From assembly GCA_003116975.1 (NCBI GenBank), contig BGKB01000017.1, positions 1-64,000 of the forward strand: a DNA stretch of 64,000 nt, in the 5' to 3' direction. A program made the position numbers and the translations under genes. The number at the start of each line of letters is the position of its first letter. The stretch's first letter is position 1. This DNA is from Aurantiochytrium sp. KH105. Lineage: Eukaryota > Sar > Bigyra > Thraustochytrida > Thraustochytriidae. Positions 28,665 to 39,841 of this stretch are shown here, piece after piece. A model generated the notes under the pieces. It saw only the letters and a list, made by a program, of their open reading frames with translations. It was not told where the DNA came from and did no database searches.

Positions 28665-30489
28665 ATGTCGGCTTCTGCATCGCAGTCCACCGCCGCGCAG
28701 CGCAAGTCGCGCGTGGCGTACTTTTATAAACCAGAATTTGGGTCCTACTACTATGGGTAAGTGCTGGGAGCGATGGATGAATGAACGAATGAATGAATGG
28801 AATCCTTTAGTCCATCAAACAGACAATGCCTGAACGCGTCCTCGCGCTATAGCGAACGACGTGTGCGAGCATCGTGGATGGATAATCTTGTAACACAAAT
28901 AGAGTAGAGAGTCACTGACGCATCAACCATCCCGGCTGGAAAACAATGTCTGTATGCACAGCCCGTCCCACCCGATGAAGCCGCACCGGCTCAAGCTGAC
29001 GCACCATCTCCTGCTCACGTACGGCATGTTCCGCAAGATGGAAGTCCTCCGGCCCCATGATGCCACCGCCGAGGATCTTGAGCGCTTTCACACGCACGAG
29101 TACGTGGACTTTCTCAGACGCATTTCCCCGGACACGGAGCAAGAGTTCGAAAAGCAAATGACCCGCTTCAATGTGGGCCCATACTCGGACTGCCCCATCT
29201 TTGACGGCCTGTATAATTTCATGTCGAGCTGCTCCGGTGCCTCTCTGGACGCTGCCATCAAGGTAAACCACGGCCAAGCTGATGTGTGCATCAACTGGTC
29301 CGGCGGTCTGCATCACGCAAAGAAGGGCGAGGCTTCCGGCTTTTGCTACATCAACGACATTGTGCTCTCCATTGTGGAGCTTCTCAAATACCATCCTCGT
29401 GTCCTCTACATTGACATTGACATTCACCACGGCGACGGCGTCGAGGAGGCGTTTTACACAACGAACCGGGTCATGACTTGCTCCTTTCACAAGTACGGTG
29501 ACTTTTTCCCCGGCAGCGGCGCTTACACGGACACGGGAGCGCGCAACGGCAAAAACTACGCAGTGAACTTTCCGCTCAAGGACGGTCTTGACGACGCTGG
29601 CTTCGAGAGCATCTTCAAGCCCGTTATTTCCAGCATTATGGCCCACTTTCAGCCTGGCGCTGTGGTCATGTGCTGCGGCGCCGACTCCATTACCGGCGAT
29701 CGTCTCGGCTGCTGGAACCTGTCCCTTCACGGCCATGGCTACGCAGTCGAGTACGTAAAGTCCTTTGGTCTTCCTGTGATTCTGCTCGGAGGCGGTGGAT
29801 ACACGCCCCGCAATGTGGCCCGCTGCTGGGCCTACGAAACGGGCATCGCTCTTGGCAAACAAGATGAGATGCAGAACGACATCCCGTGGAACCAGTACCA
29901 CAACTACTTTGGCCCGAATCACTTTTTGCACCTCACACCGGACCCTCAGATGAAGAATGCAAACTCGCGCGCCTACCTGGACAAGTACACGAACATCATT
30001 CTGGAGAACTTGTCGCAGCTCGAGGCCGTGCCGAGCGTTCAATTCCAAGACCGCCCCAACGACTTTTCCAATCCGGACGAGCGCGCCAAGATCGCACTCG
30101 ACGAAGCAGACCCTGACGCTCCCAGCTACGTCCAGCGCCCTGACCATCCTGCCGAGTACTACGAGGATGATGCCCACCAGGACCGCTCCTCTTCCTCTTC
30201 TTCTGCTGCCCCCAGTGCCGCCAATCCTGCCGAGTCCGATGATGTCAAGGCTGAGGCTGATACCAAGAAGTCCGAAAGCAACGGCGCCGACGACACTGCT
30301 GCCAGCAGCGAAATGGGATCTCGCAAGTCGTACAAGAAGGGAACCGAATGTGGCGGTCTCATGGAAGTTGACCCAGAGGTCGCTGCCGAGGATGCTGCTG
30401 CCGCTGCTACTACTACTGACACCGCTGCCGCGGACGCCAAGGAAAGCAAAGCCGATGCCTCCTCTTCCTCCTCCTCCCCTCCCCCCTAA
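28665..30489 (+). CDS. Class I histone deacetylase (Rpd3/HDAC1 type), two exons
   Basis: Join 28665-28756 and 28962-30489: a 539-residue protein. Exon 1 ([20 protein letters not shown]...SYYY) supplies the start of the deacetylase fold. The 205-base intron has GTAAGT and CAG ends, and the splice restores [13 protein letters not shown], which matches HDAC1. All catalytic features are present: the tandem His ([16 protein letters not shown]), zinc ligands in [14 protein letters not shown] and CGADS..GD, and the glycine loop [14 protein letters not shown] with the transition-state Tyr. It removes acetyl groups from histone lysines in nuclear corepressor complexes. The tail (after about 400) is Ser/Ala/Asp-rich and low-complexity. 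Without exon 1 the open frame would begin at 28954 inside the intron, so the spliced model is preferred. Confidence 0.95.
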
Positions 30490-31781
30490 CCCCTCGCAAG
30501 TGACGTGTCAATGTGCGAGGCCTGACGGCCAGTTTCTGACAAGACAAGCTCACAACTTCAATCTCATTTTTCATTTCAATTTTGCTTTCCTTTCTTCTTC
30601 TTGGCACGACAACTGTTTTCACTAAGAGTTAGATGCCAAGTCCAGACTTTTTTAATTATTAAAAAAGGGGGGATAGCATGGAAAGGAGAGGGAAAATCAA
30701 CAGAAAGCAAGGACAGAAGGTTGAAAAGAATTGTGGTAATCGAATGAATGAATGTGCAAGGTCCCCGGTTCACATCTCTAGTGCTTCTGGTTGTCTAAAC
30801 TTCAACTTTATCAATTCGTGCTCCCACAAATCAGCGATGGTCTACTAAGTGCGAGCGCATGCTGCCTCGTTGGACAACGACCATTCTTTCTATGTCACTT
30901 CTTTGGAGTAACGACAAGCTGAGCTTCCCTCTTTTTTTCTTTTTTCTAAAGAAGAAGGATGGTTGGGGCTTGGATTCCTGTCGATCAGACCACCATCTCC
31001 TCTTTTTTTCTAAAAAAAGTTCGAGCCTTCTCTGACTGGATGGCCCCGCCGTGCGCGTCGGACGCACAAAAATGACTGGGATTGGCCGGTCACCGGCTCC
31101 CTCCTCGCCCTTGTGCGGGTGCTCGGCTCCTCCACCCAACCCCCCCCCGCCCATCCCGACGGGAACAGCACAGGCCGACGCACCGCAACCCATTTTCGAG
31201 GTTCGAATTTTCGAATGCGCAACGCATTTTCGCAGTTTGAAAGAGGAAACCGCGGAGGTTTCGAGGGGTGTCGGTGGTTAGGTGGGGCGGGCGCGGACGC
31301 ACGAGCGAGCAGACCCGCGCGCGAGGCAGCAAACCCGCAACCTTGCAACCCACGCACCTACGCACAAGCAAACCGCACACACACGTAAGTGAGGCAGAGA
31401 GAGAGAGAGAGACGCAAGAGGATTAAGCAACATGAACGAAATGTGAAGAGAGTGGAGTAGGGCCGGACGGCACTGCACTACAGCTGCACTGCACTGCACG
31501 GCATGTCACTACAGCACGGCGTTAAACAGCACGGCATTGCATGGCATTGTTGTTGCACTGTACAGGGGCCTGAATTGAATGAACCAACACTGACTGACCT
31601 CTTTCTTCCTCCCTGCCTTCCCTCCCTCGACTCTTCTTCTTTCTCTCCTTCTCTTCCGTCAATGCCCATCCATTATTCGACATTCGAACAGAAACCAAAG
31701 CACTCAGCCACAACGAAGGCTCTAACCACAACATTCACCACGACGACGACGACATTCACACAGAACGAAAACAGCAGCACA
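30490..31781. other. Intergenic region between HDAC and CDC20
   Basis: About 1.3 kb of mixed, partly AT-rich DNA with poly-purine/pyrimidine tracts (A/T runs near 30650-30668 and 30930-31018), a C-run (about 31138-31151) and GA repeats (about 31395-31411). No supported gene was seen. The last 100-200 bases, in frame with CDC20, are Thr-rich leader. Confidence 0.7.
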
Positions 31782-33299
31782 ATGACCCACGGCACCGCCC
31801 ACAACTTTGTCCAGGAGCAGATCGAGCTCGACGAATGCCTGAACAACTTCTGCGAAGAGGTGAACAGCTCCGTCGAGCCTCGATGGAAGCGCAAGGCTCT
31901 CGCCGCGCGCACGCCCAAGTCGAGCCGCAAGCGCAACCGCAGCGGCAAGACTCCCAGCAAGGGCAAGTCCACACCGCAGCATGACCGCTTCATCCCGAAC
32001 CGGGGAGCCATGGACCTCGCCAACGCCCACTTCAACCTCATGAAGGAGAACAGCAGCTCAGCGTCGAACCAGTCCGAGTCACCGACTCGCGCCGAGTTCA
32101 ACAAGGCTCTCGCCTCGAGCATGGGCGCCGGCGACTCCCGCGTGCTCGCCTTCAAGAAGAAGGCTCCCGCACCACCCGAGGGATACGAGAACTCCCTCAA
32201 GGTCCTTTACACGCAGAACAAGGAGAAGATGTCGCGCGCGCAAAAGCCTGTCCGTCACATTCCCTCCGCTCCCGAGCGCATCCTCGATGCGCCCGACCTG
32301 CTCGACGACTACTACCTCAACCTCGTCGACTGGGGCGCCTCCAACATGCTCGCTGTGGCTCTCGGCCAGACAGTCTACCTGTGGAACGCCGAGACCGGTG
32401 GCATTGAGGAGCTCTGCCAGTGCGAGGCCGAGGACGACTACATCACCTCGGTCAAGTTTGTGCAAGAGGGCGGCGGCTACCTTGCTGTGGGAACCAACTT
32501 TAGCGAGACCAAGCTCTTTGACGTGGAGACCTGCAAGCTGCTCCGCAACATGGACGGCCACAGCTCCCGCGTCTCCTCGCTTTCGTGGAACCAGCACGTG
32601 CTTTCCAGCGGCAGCCGCGACTCGATCATTGTGCACCACGACGTTCGCGTCGCCAACCACAAGGTCGGTGTCCTCGAGGGCCACGTTCAGGAGGTTTGCG
32701 GACTTGCCTGGTCCCCTGATGGCCAGACCCTGGCCTCGGGCGGCAACGACAACCTGCTCTGCCTCTGGGACGCGCGTTTCGCCGGCGAGGGCGCACGGTC
32801 GCAGCAGACCGCTAACGTTGTGCAGACTCCCCGCCTCAAGATCACTGATCACCTCGCTGCTGTAAAGGCACTCGCCTGGTGCCCGCACCAGCGCAATGTG
32901 CTGGCCAGCGGCGGGGGTACGGCCGACCGTACGATCAAGATCTGGAATGCGGCGAACGGTGCCAACCTCCACAGCGTCGACACTGGCTCGCAGGTCTGCT
33001 CGCTCATCTGGAACCCGCACGAGAAGGAGCTTCTGTCCTCGCATGGTTTTAGCGAGAACCAGCTCAGCCTCTGGAAGTTCCCCTCGATGGCACGCGTCAA
33101 GGATCTGCGCAGCCACTCGGCTCGCGTCTTGCACATGGCCATGTCCCCGGACGGTACCACGGTCTGCTCGGCGGCTGCCGACGAGACCCTTCGTTTCTGG
33201 AAGGTCTTTGAGGCTGCCAACCCGGTCAAGCGCACCAAGCGCGTCAAGGGCGCTGCCACCGCTTCGCGCCAAGGTCTCGCTCGCATGAGCATTCGGTAA
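31782..33299 (+). CDS. CDC20: CDC20, activator of the anaphase-promoting complex
   Basis: A 505-residue WD40 protein that recruits substrates to the APC/C ubiquitin ligase in mitosis. The C-box DRFIPNR is at residues 68-74, followed by GAMDLANAHFNLMKEN, which is typical of CDC20 rather than CDH1/FZR1. A KILR-like segment (SRVLAFKKK) and the bridging segment GYENSLKVLYTQ precede the propeller. Seven WD40 blades run from about 160 to 490 (for example DWGASNMLAVALGQTVYLWN). The protein ends in the IR dipeptide (MSIR) used for APC/C docking. The ATG at 31782 was chosen because the helical start ELDECLNNF follows it directly; the in-frame sequence further up is leader-like. Confidence 0.95.
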   Translation: MTHGTAHNFVQEQIELDECLNNFCEEVNSSVEPRWKRKALAARTPKSSRKRNRSGKTPSKGKSTPQHDRFIPNRGAMDLANAHFNLMKENSSSASNQSESPTRAEFNKALASSMGAGDSRVLAFKKKAPAPPEGYENSLKVLYTQNKEKMSRAQKPVRHIPSAPERILDAPDLLDDYYLNLVDWGASNMLAVALGQTVYLWNAETGGIEELCQCEAEDDYITSVKFVQEGGGYLAVGTNFSETKLFDVETCKLLRNMDGHSSRVSSLSWNQHVLSSGSRDSIIVHHDVRVANHKVGVLEGHVQEVCGLAWSPDGQTLASGGNDNLLCLWDARFAGEGARSQQTANVVQTPRLKITDHLAAVKALAWCPHQRNVLASGGGTADRTIKIWNAANGANLHSVDTGSQVCSLIWNPHEKELLSSHGFSENQLSLWKFPSMARVKDLRSHSARVLHMAMSPDGTTVCSAAADETLRFWKVFEAANPVKRTKRVKGAATASRQGLARMSIR

Positions 33300-35805
33300 G
33301 TTGGCGAGATCGGGAGGGAACGGCGGGCTCGCTCCCCCGTTTGAACGTTTCCTCCCGCTCTCTGCTCGTGCGGCGATATTTGGTTGGGGGAGGTCGCAGC
33401 AGCGAAGGAGGAGGGAGACAAGAAGAAAAGAAGGTCAGTGTACCCTTGTCTTTTTTCCTCTTCTTCTTCGTTTGTATTCACTCCTCTCTCTCCTCTTGCG
33501 CGCGTTGTTGATCGAAACTCGATCGATTTTTGGTTGATTGGTCCTTTTGCACCTTGTACAAAGCCTTGCATTTCGTTGCAAAGTTTTCAAGGTGTGTTTG
33601 GGGGCTCTTTTCAATCATCACAGCGCATGGAAAGTGAAGCTAAAAGCATGGAATGCATTTGCGATCGTGCGATCGATCAATCACTCGGCGGCGTCTGGCA
33701 CAATCGACAAGCAGTCAGCCAGGCAGTCATTTCATCATCACGATGCTTCTTCTTTCCCTTTCACCTCCCTTCTCCAAATCTCCGTTCGCACGCACGGTGT
33801 TGTACATACATATTTATCCGTGATATGGGCGACGACTCGGCGCGGCGACGGCGACAATGTGAGAAGGAAAGGCTAGGAAGGGAGACAAAGGGCAGCTGTC
33901 GTGATCGAGATGGCGTTTGGCTTGTTTGTGCGTTTGTTTTTGTCTTCGCAACGAACGATCAGATCATCACTCCAGATCAAAAGTGTACATACATACAATA
34001 CTCCTTCCTGCGCTCGCATTGGCCTGCTGAGGCGGACGCATTTGCGTCTGCCTGTGTATCATTGGCCTTTGTTTGGCATTATTTATGCACGCGTGAGCTC
34101 TCAATCAGGGTTGGACGTCTATCACCAGCAGCGGCAGCGGTATGGTATATCTGGCCTGCTCTGACTGATGTCGACCCGATGATGAGCGAGCGCTTCTCTC
34201 ATCTCAGTAGCGCTGGTCGCCGCTTCTTTTGTTTTGCTATCTCGCAGACAAGATCTCAACCAAGAGCTCCTCTTACTTTCGCCCAGTGCCGGGGACCTCT
34301 GGGTGGTCCACCACCCAATCCAACCCAATCAATGCCCTCACTCGACCGCTCCTCGTTGCCTGGTGGTTCTCTTGGCTTCCATTGCGTGAAGCCAAGGCGA
34401 ACTGGTACAGACGCGGGGAAGCTTTCGAAGAGAGAGCATTGAGGAGGACATGTATGCACATGCAGGTTAAGATCTTGTCGGCGAACGCTGCCATGACCCA
34501 GCAGGGGCCGCCGTAAAGGCAGGCTTATATGGCAAGCGAGCATTGCACAAACAAAGAAGATGTATACGGCGAATAGCGTGTACTGAGCGTGTTTTTTGGC
34601 ACGAATTGTTCCGACGCGAACTTGGTTCGCAATGGAGCAAACACCGGAGATCACATTCTTAAGTGTGATTAGGTTTTCACTAAACGCAGTAGGCACGACA
34701 CACACACACACCTTCTCTACTCTACAGAGGGGTATTGTCGTCGTGTAGGGGACCGCCGATGAGCGACCTGCAACTGCTACGTAAACGAGTGCTGATGCAC
34801 TCTGCGTAGCGTTGATGTTGCCTCGTGAGATTCGCGCTGTCCTCGAACTGCTGCGTTGAGAACCGCCAACACCTTTTTTTGTACTCTTCATCTCCACACA
34901 TTCTCTCTCGAGACAATCTCATCGAAGACCGTTCCATCCAATCCAACCCAACCAACCCAATCCAGCTCAATCCGCTCCACTTCACTCCATCCAATCCATC
35001 CTCCCGCGTCGTGTGCGTGCGTAGCTTGGCATGCTGCTACTACTAAGCAAGCATCCTCGCTAGACGGACGGTATGGAAGGAAAGGATGGATGATAGATTG
35101 TGATTGATCTGATCGATCGATGGTGGGAGGTAAGGGTGGGATCTCTATCTCTACCTCTAGCTATCTAGCAGCACACTTGACTAACTTTTCTGGCGGCGCC
35201 TCAAAGAAAAAAATGGCGCCGCCGCTCCTCTCCCTCGGCTCGCCTCGCAGGCGCTTGGCCGGCGGCCTCTCTCTTGTTCCTTCTTTCCTCCGTTTCTCTC
35301 ACTTTCTCGTTTCGATTTCGAGAGCAATGAAGGGGGAAAAGGGAGTGACTTTGCAAATCGAGCAATACATAAATGGATGATGGCATCACTCATCATCCTT
35401 CATCAAATTCCCTCCTCCCTACGTCATATGAATTCCTCACTCGTCCATTTTGTCCTTTTGAGTTGGGGGGGGAGATGTGCATGCATTCATTCATTCGGTG
35501 CTGACTTTGTTTGCTGCACACTGCATGCATGCGCATCATGAGATGAGAGCAAGCTTGTCGTGGATGATGGATGGAGGATGGATGGATTGCTGTTGTTGCT
35601 GCTTGAATGACTGTCATCTACGTCTGATGATCGAGACAAATCAGTCCGGCAAAGGATAGCCTGAGCCGGTCGTTCGTTTCATTACTTACCCGCTTACTGC
35701 ATTGCAGGCTGGCCTGCCCAGTAAGTGAGCACTTTTCTCTGACTTTCTTTCTACTTCAACCTTTTTTCCTTGTCCACGCCGTCGTCGTCATTATATATTT
35801 ATTCA
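33300..35805. other. 2.5-kb intergenic region between CDC20 and the RCC1-like gene
   Basis: No convincing gene. A plus-strand frame stays open from 33384 to 34442, unusually long for this base composition, but its translation looks non-coding (see findings). Other content: CA repeats (about 34699-34711), CCAATCC/CAACCCAAC repeats (about 34937-34985), GATC-rich DNA (about 35098-35121), GGAT repeats (about 35568-35587) and a hairpin (35693-35725). Confidence 0.65.
35693..35725. other. Short strong hairpin
   Basis: CTTACTG (35693-35699) pairs with CAGTAAG (35719-35725) and encloses GCAGG/CCTGC with a 4-base loop. It lies about 80 bases beyond the 3' end of the minus-strand RCC1-like gene and could be a 3' UTR structure; this is inference. 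Confidence 0.5.
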
Positions 35806-37242
35806 TCATCCCTCTTTTTCCGCAGCCAAGAGCACCGTATGCTGCCAACCCTGCGCAATTGAAACGACGCTGTGCGAGCCGAGGAACTCGTCGAGAGCGG
35901 TGGCATGCAGGTGCAAAGGGACGGGACGAAGTGACCAGTCCCAGCGAAAGGGCGTCGGTAGGTCTTTGCCAGCAATCACAAAGCCCTCGTGGCCGACTGA
36001 AACTTCAACGTCAACCTTACCGTCCTCGTTGTCCGAGACAAGCTCAAAGGGAGCCAATACCTGAACCGGATGCACAACAGTACGCGCAAGAGCGTTGTTT
36101 TTCTCGACAGTCTGCCAGAATCCGCTATCCTCCGGGATGTGCGGGTCAAGCTGGGCACGAACGGCTTCCGCGCTGCTCTTTTCTTGATCTGAGAGCATGC
36201 CCCACTGGTGGAGCGTATGTTTGGCACCCTCTCCCTTTGCCATTGCAACAAAGCTCTGCTGGCCGGCCCAAAGGTCTACAATGGGCCCAAGATCGTCCTT
36301 GAAAGTGACTTCCCGCGGCAGAATCTGATCCTCGTATTGATGCTTGGCGGTGTCGATTTCAAGCGACTGCATCTTTCCCCAAACGAAGACACGGCCGTCC
36401 TCGAGAAGAGCTCCGCAACTGTTCATACCAGCCACGACTTTGACGACACGTCCTGGCAGGTTCACGGGTTGCATAATGAAGGCGTCGTCCTCGAGGCCGC
36501 GAAGACCATTTCCCAGCTGGCCTCGTTGGCCCTTGCCCCAAGTGTATACCTTGCCCGTCCCCTTGGTCGCCAAGACGCCGTGACGAAACCCAAGCGCGAC
36601 GCTAGCAACGGCGTCATCGTTCGCAGGGAGACCCACCGTCGTGCGTGGCTCCCACAAGTAGGCATCTGGCATTCCGATTGCGCATTGTCCGTACATGTTG
36701 CTTCCAAGCAGAAAGAGTGTGTCGGTCGTTGAAGAGATGAATGCGGTCACACCTGCGCCACAGACAATGTCACGCATGCTTTCGGTGGAAAATCCTTCAA
36801 AGGGAGCCTTGACGCCGATTTTGCGCGAGCTCTCCTCGATCTCGTGTTCGATGGGCTCGCCAAAGACTTTAAAGCTGACCACCTCTCGCGGCTGCGGTGC
36901 GTCGACCGATTTCTCGGCGCCAAAATGCCGCATCGTCCAGGCCATCAGGGGGCTCGATTTCGCATACCGGCCCAGGCGCACAGCCAAGGTCGCGTCGTGC
37001 GTCCGCCCGAACAGGTACGCGCCCCCCTTGGCGTCCAGCGCCCCGCTGTGACCATAGCCCGCCGCAACCTTGACGATGCGCTCGTTCAGGTCGCCTTTCG
37101 CACGAAGAGGTTTTTCGGAGTCTTCCAGATTGCCTGTGCCAAGCGCACCGTTGATGCCGACGCCTCTGCAGTACACTCCTGTCCGCTTGGGCGTCGCCGC
37201 CCTCGCCGCCGCCGTCGCGAGGCCTCGAGTTCGCAGCGCCAT
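35806..37242 (-). CDS. RCC1-repeat protein, predicted mitochondrial (RCC1L/Fmp25-like)
   Basis: A 478-residue seven-bladed RCC1-type beta-propeller. The start MALRTRGLATAAARAATPKR is a clear mitochondrial presequence. Repeats with the RCC1 pattern follow (for example AAGYGHSGALDAKGGAYLFG, GKVYTWGKGQRGQLGNG, CGALLEDGRVFVWG), up to AQGWQHTVLLA near the C-terminus. A mitochondrial RCC1 protein recalls human RCC1L (WBSCR16), which acts in mitoribosome assembly and fusion, and yeast Fmp25, involved in complex III assembly. Which of these it resembles more could not be decided. It is divergent from the DDX19-like gene. Confidence 0.85.
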   Translation of the reverse strand: MALRTRGLATAAARAATPKRTGVYCRGVGINGALGTGNLEDSEKPLRAKGDLNERIVKVAAGYGHSGALDAKGGAYLFGRTHDATLAVRLGRYAKSSPLMAWTMRHFGAEKSVDAPQPREVVSFKVFGEPIEHEIEESSRKIGVKAPFEGFSTESMRDIVCGAGVTAFISSTTDTLFLLGSNMYGQCAIGMPDAYLWEPRTTVGLPANDDAVASVALGFRHGVLATKGTGKVYTWGKGQRGQLGNGLRGLEDDAFIMQPVNLPGRVVKVVAGMNSCGALLEDGRVFVWGKMQSLEIDTAKHQYEDQILPREVTFKDDLGPIVDLWAGQQSFVAMAKGEGAKHTLHQWGMLSDQEKSSAEAVRAQLDPHIPEDSGFWQTVEKNNALARTVVHPVQVLAPFELVSDNEDGKVDVEVSVGHEGFVIAGKDLPTPFRWDWSLRPVPLHLHATALDEFLGSHSVVSIAQGWQHTVLLAAEKEG

Positions 37243-38224
37243 GCTTGCTTCTTGCTCTGCGTGCGAATGAATCGCTCTCCTGCTCTTGCGTCACCTGCGC
37301 AGCCTCGCAGGGCCCTCCCTCGCAGGGCCGGCCGCGGCACCTGCGGCGCTTGCGCGGCCCTCTCCAGCGCGGACGCGCTCGCCGCCCAAGCGCAGCAGCA
37401 AGAGCACTTTAGCGGCCCTCTCGATCGCGGTCTGCGCCACCGCCGTCCACTGCCCTCCTGTCCTTGCTTTTTGTTCAGGTGCTTTTTGTTCTTGTGCTCG
37501 TTTTGTGCTTTGTTGCGATAAAGCTTTGCTTGCTTACGTGCTTTGCTTGCTTGCTTTGCTTGCTTTGCTTGCTTTGCTTGCTTAGCTTGCTCGCTCCGCT
37601 CTTCGTATAGCATGTGAGCGATGCCCCGAGGATGGCGGAGGACGAGCGCGAGCCGCGCTTCATTTCATGGCACTCAGGTTGCAAGACTCGGACCGCGACT
37701 CCGATGATCCGGAGTTTTCGTGCGCGGTGGTGAATCCTACGACCCACTATGCTGCTGCCCTTGATCGCACGTTGCTACGCCGACGAAGAAGAAGGCGAGC
37801 AGGATGTTGAGCGATCATCCTTGCGCCGACCCAGGCAGCTGCCGAGAAAGCAAGCCCTTCTTCGTGGGCGTCGCTCTCGCGCGCCACCACCTTTGTGTGG
37901 TGGTGTGCAAAGAATGCTTGCATGGGCGAGTGTGGTATCTTATCTTTGCTTTGCTCTGCTCGCCACTGGCCGCGGTTGTTGTAGGCGCTGCTTGCAGTTA
38001 GAGCTTGGAGGAGAGAGCGTCGCGCCGCGCAGAGCTGCATCGTCGGCGAGCCGGAGACTCGTCGAGCGCGCGCGCGCAGGCCCTGACCACCCACCCGCCC
38101 GCCCGCCCGCCCGCCAGGCCGCCCGCAGGCGTCGAGCAGCGACAGCGACAGGAGCAGGGGCGAGGCGCTTCGATCGATCTCGCTCTTGCTCTCGCTCTCG
38201 CTCTCGCTCTCGCTCTCCGTCGAG
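37243..38224. promoter_or_regulatory. Divergent promoter region, RCC1-like and DDX19-like genes
   Basis: A 982-base region between opposed starts. It contains TTGCTTTGC repeats (about 37545-37585), CCCG repeats (about 38092-38115) and CTCTCG hexamers (about 38181-38217) ending 8 bases before the helicase start codon. No gene was seen inside. Confidence 0.6.
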
Positions 38225-39841
38225 ATGGCCGAAGAGAACGCGAGCGCGGGCGCCAGCGCGGCAGCGGAGGCGCCCGCCGCGCCCCCGGCCACGCAGGAAC
38301 CGGAGCTCAAGTCAGCGTCGTGGGCAGATGAGGTCGAAGAAGGCGGTGACGGCGTGGACGCCCTGAGCGCGAGCGCCGCCAAGCTGGACCTCGACGTCAA
38401 GGGCGCGCCTGACCTGCAGAGCGGCGCGCTCATCGTGCGCGAGGCCGGATGCGCCGTGGACGAGCCCAAGACGCAGCCCGTCACGAGCTTCTCGGCGCTC
38501 AACATCGACGACGACCTGAAAAAGGCCATCGCCAACGTCAAGGGCTGGAGCACCATGTCCAAGATCCAGCAAATCGGCTTGCCCCTCGTGCTTCAGGACC
38601 CGCCACGGAACCTCATCGGACAGGCCCAGGCCGGTACTGGTAAAACGGGTACCTTTGTCATTTCCATGCTTGCACGCATTACCGCCGAGAAGAAGCCCAG
38701 CACTCCTCAGGCGATCATTCTTGCTGTCACCCAGGAGCTCTGCACGCAAATCGCCCAGGAGGTGAACGCTCTTGGATCTGTCAAGGGCATCAAGGCTCGA
38801 CGTGTCATGTCTGCACGCACAAAGACTGCCCCCATTGCCGAGGGCAGCGCAGCGGCTCCTTGGAAGCTCGAGGACGGCGAGGACTTTGACGAGCAGGTCG
38901 TCGTGGGTACCCCGGGCATGGTCAAGAACTACCTCAAGAACGCTTCTGGCAGGAAGAAGCGCAAACCCATGATCGATGCCTCCGAATGTCGCGTGCTCAT
39001 TCTCGACGAGGCCGACAAGATGGTCCAGCTCCCACCTCATGGTTTTGGTCAGGATGTGCAGGAAATTAGAGACGCTATCCTCAAAAAACGCAAGGACAAG
39101 CCCTGCCAGATTCTCCTCTTCTCGGCCACCTTTACCGAGAACGTGCGTCAGATCGCTCGACAGTTTGTTGGCGGCCATGACAACGACGAGTCCAAGTACC
39201 ATGAGATCACTCTCCGCAAAAAGGATGTGACGCTCGACAAGGTCGTCAACTTCTTCGTTTACATTGGAGACGAGAATGACCGCAACGAAGAGGAAATGTA
39301 CCAGAAAAAGTTTGAGGCCATCACGGATATCTGGGCCAATCTCTCCCAGCTCAGCGAGGGCCAAAGCGTGATCTTTTGCAACCGCAAGGATCGCGTCCAG
39401 CGCCTCGCCGACTACCTGCGCGGCGAGAACTTTCAAGTGGGGCAGATCCACGGTGACATGGACAAGCGCGAGCGCGATGTTGTTCTCGCCGAGTTCAAGC
39501 GCGGCGAGCGTAAAGCCCTCGTCTCCACGGACGTCACCTCGCGTGGTATTGATAACCCCAACGTCACTCTTGTCATCAACGTTGATCTCCCCATCAACCG
39601 CGAGCGCGAGGCCGACCCGGAGAACTTTGTCCATAGGATAGGTCGTTCCGGCCGTTGGACGAAGAAGGGCGCCTCGGTCTCGCTTGTGGCACGGAGCCCG
39701 GCTTTCACGGATTTGGGCCTCATGAAGGACATTGAGCGCGCTCTCTTTGCCAACGCTGATGTCAACCGCCCTCTCATTCCTGTGGACGATATCTCTCATA
39801 TCGAGGAGAAGATCATCTCTGCACTCGAAAGCTCGGCGTAA
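38225..39841 (+). CDS. DEAD-box RNA helicase, DDX19/Dbp5-like
   Basis: A 538-residue ATP-dependent RNA helicase. Motifs in order: Q-motif region (TSFSALNID...SKIQQIGLPL), motif I AQAGTGKT (about 134-141), motif II DEAD (about 261), motif III SAT (about 300), motif IV IFCNRKD, motif V STDVTSRGID, motif VI HRIGRSGR (about 470). The segment DLPINREREADPENFVHRIG, with its extra residues before motif VI, is characteristic of Dbp5/DDX19, which remodels mRNPs at the nuclear pore during mRNA export. Motif Ia reads VTQELC rather than the usual PTRELA, an unusual change in an RNA-contacting motif. A DDX25-like or related paralogue is the main alternative. The start MAEENASAG has good context. Confidence 0.87.
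   Translation: MAEENASAGASAAAEAPAAPPATQEPELKSASWADEVEEGGDGVDALSASAAKLDLDVKGAPDLQSGALIVREAGCAVDEPKTQPVTSFSALNIDDDLKKAIANVKGWSTMSKIQQIGLPLVLQDPPRNLIGQAQAGTGKTGTFVISMLARITAEKKPSTPQAIILAVTQELCTQIAQEVNALGSVKGIKARRVMSARTKTAPIAEGSAAAPWKLEDGEDFDEQVVVGTPGMVKNYLKNASGRKKRKPMIDASECRVLILDEADKMVQLPPHGFGQDVQEIRDAILKKRKDKPCQILLFSATFTENVRQIARQFVGGHDNDESKYHEITLRKKDVTLDKVVNFFVYIGDENDRNEEEMYQKKFEAITDIWANLSQLSEGQSVIFCNRKDRVQRLADYLRGENFQVGQIHGDMDKRERDVVLAEFKRGERKALVSTDVTSRGIDNPNVTLVINVDLPINREREADPENFVHRIGRSGRWTKKGASVSLVARSPAFTDLGLMKDIERALFANADVNRPLIPVDDISHIEEKIISALESSA

Noticed and set aside
28912-30177. Minus-strand open frame (421 codons) inside the HDAC gene
   Set aside because: Antisense shadow of a conserved coding exon; no recognisable protein.
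32079-33272. Minus-strand open frame (397 codons) inside CDC20
   Set aside because: Antisense shadow of the WD40 coding sequence, with biased composition only.
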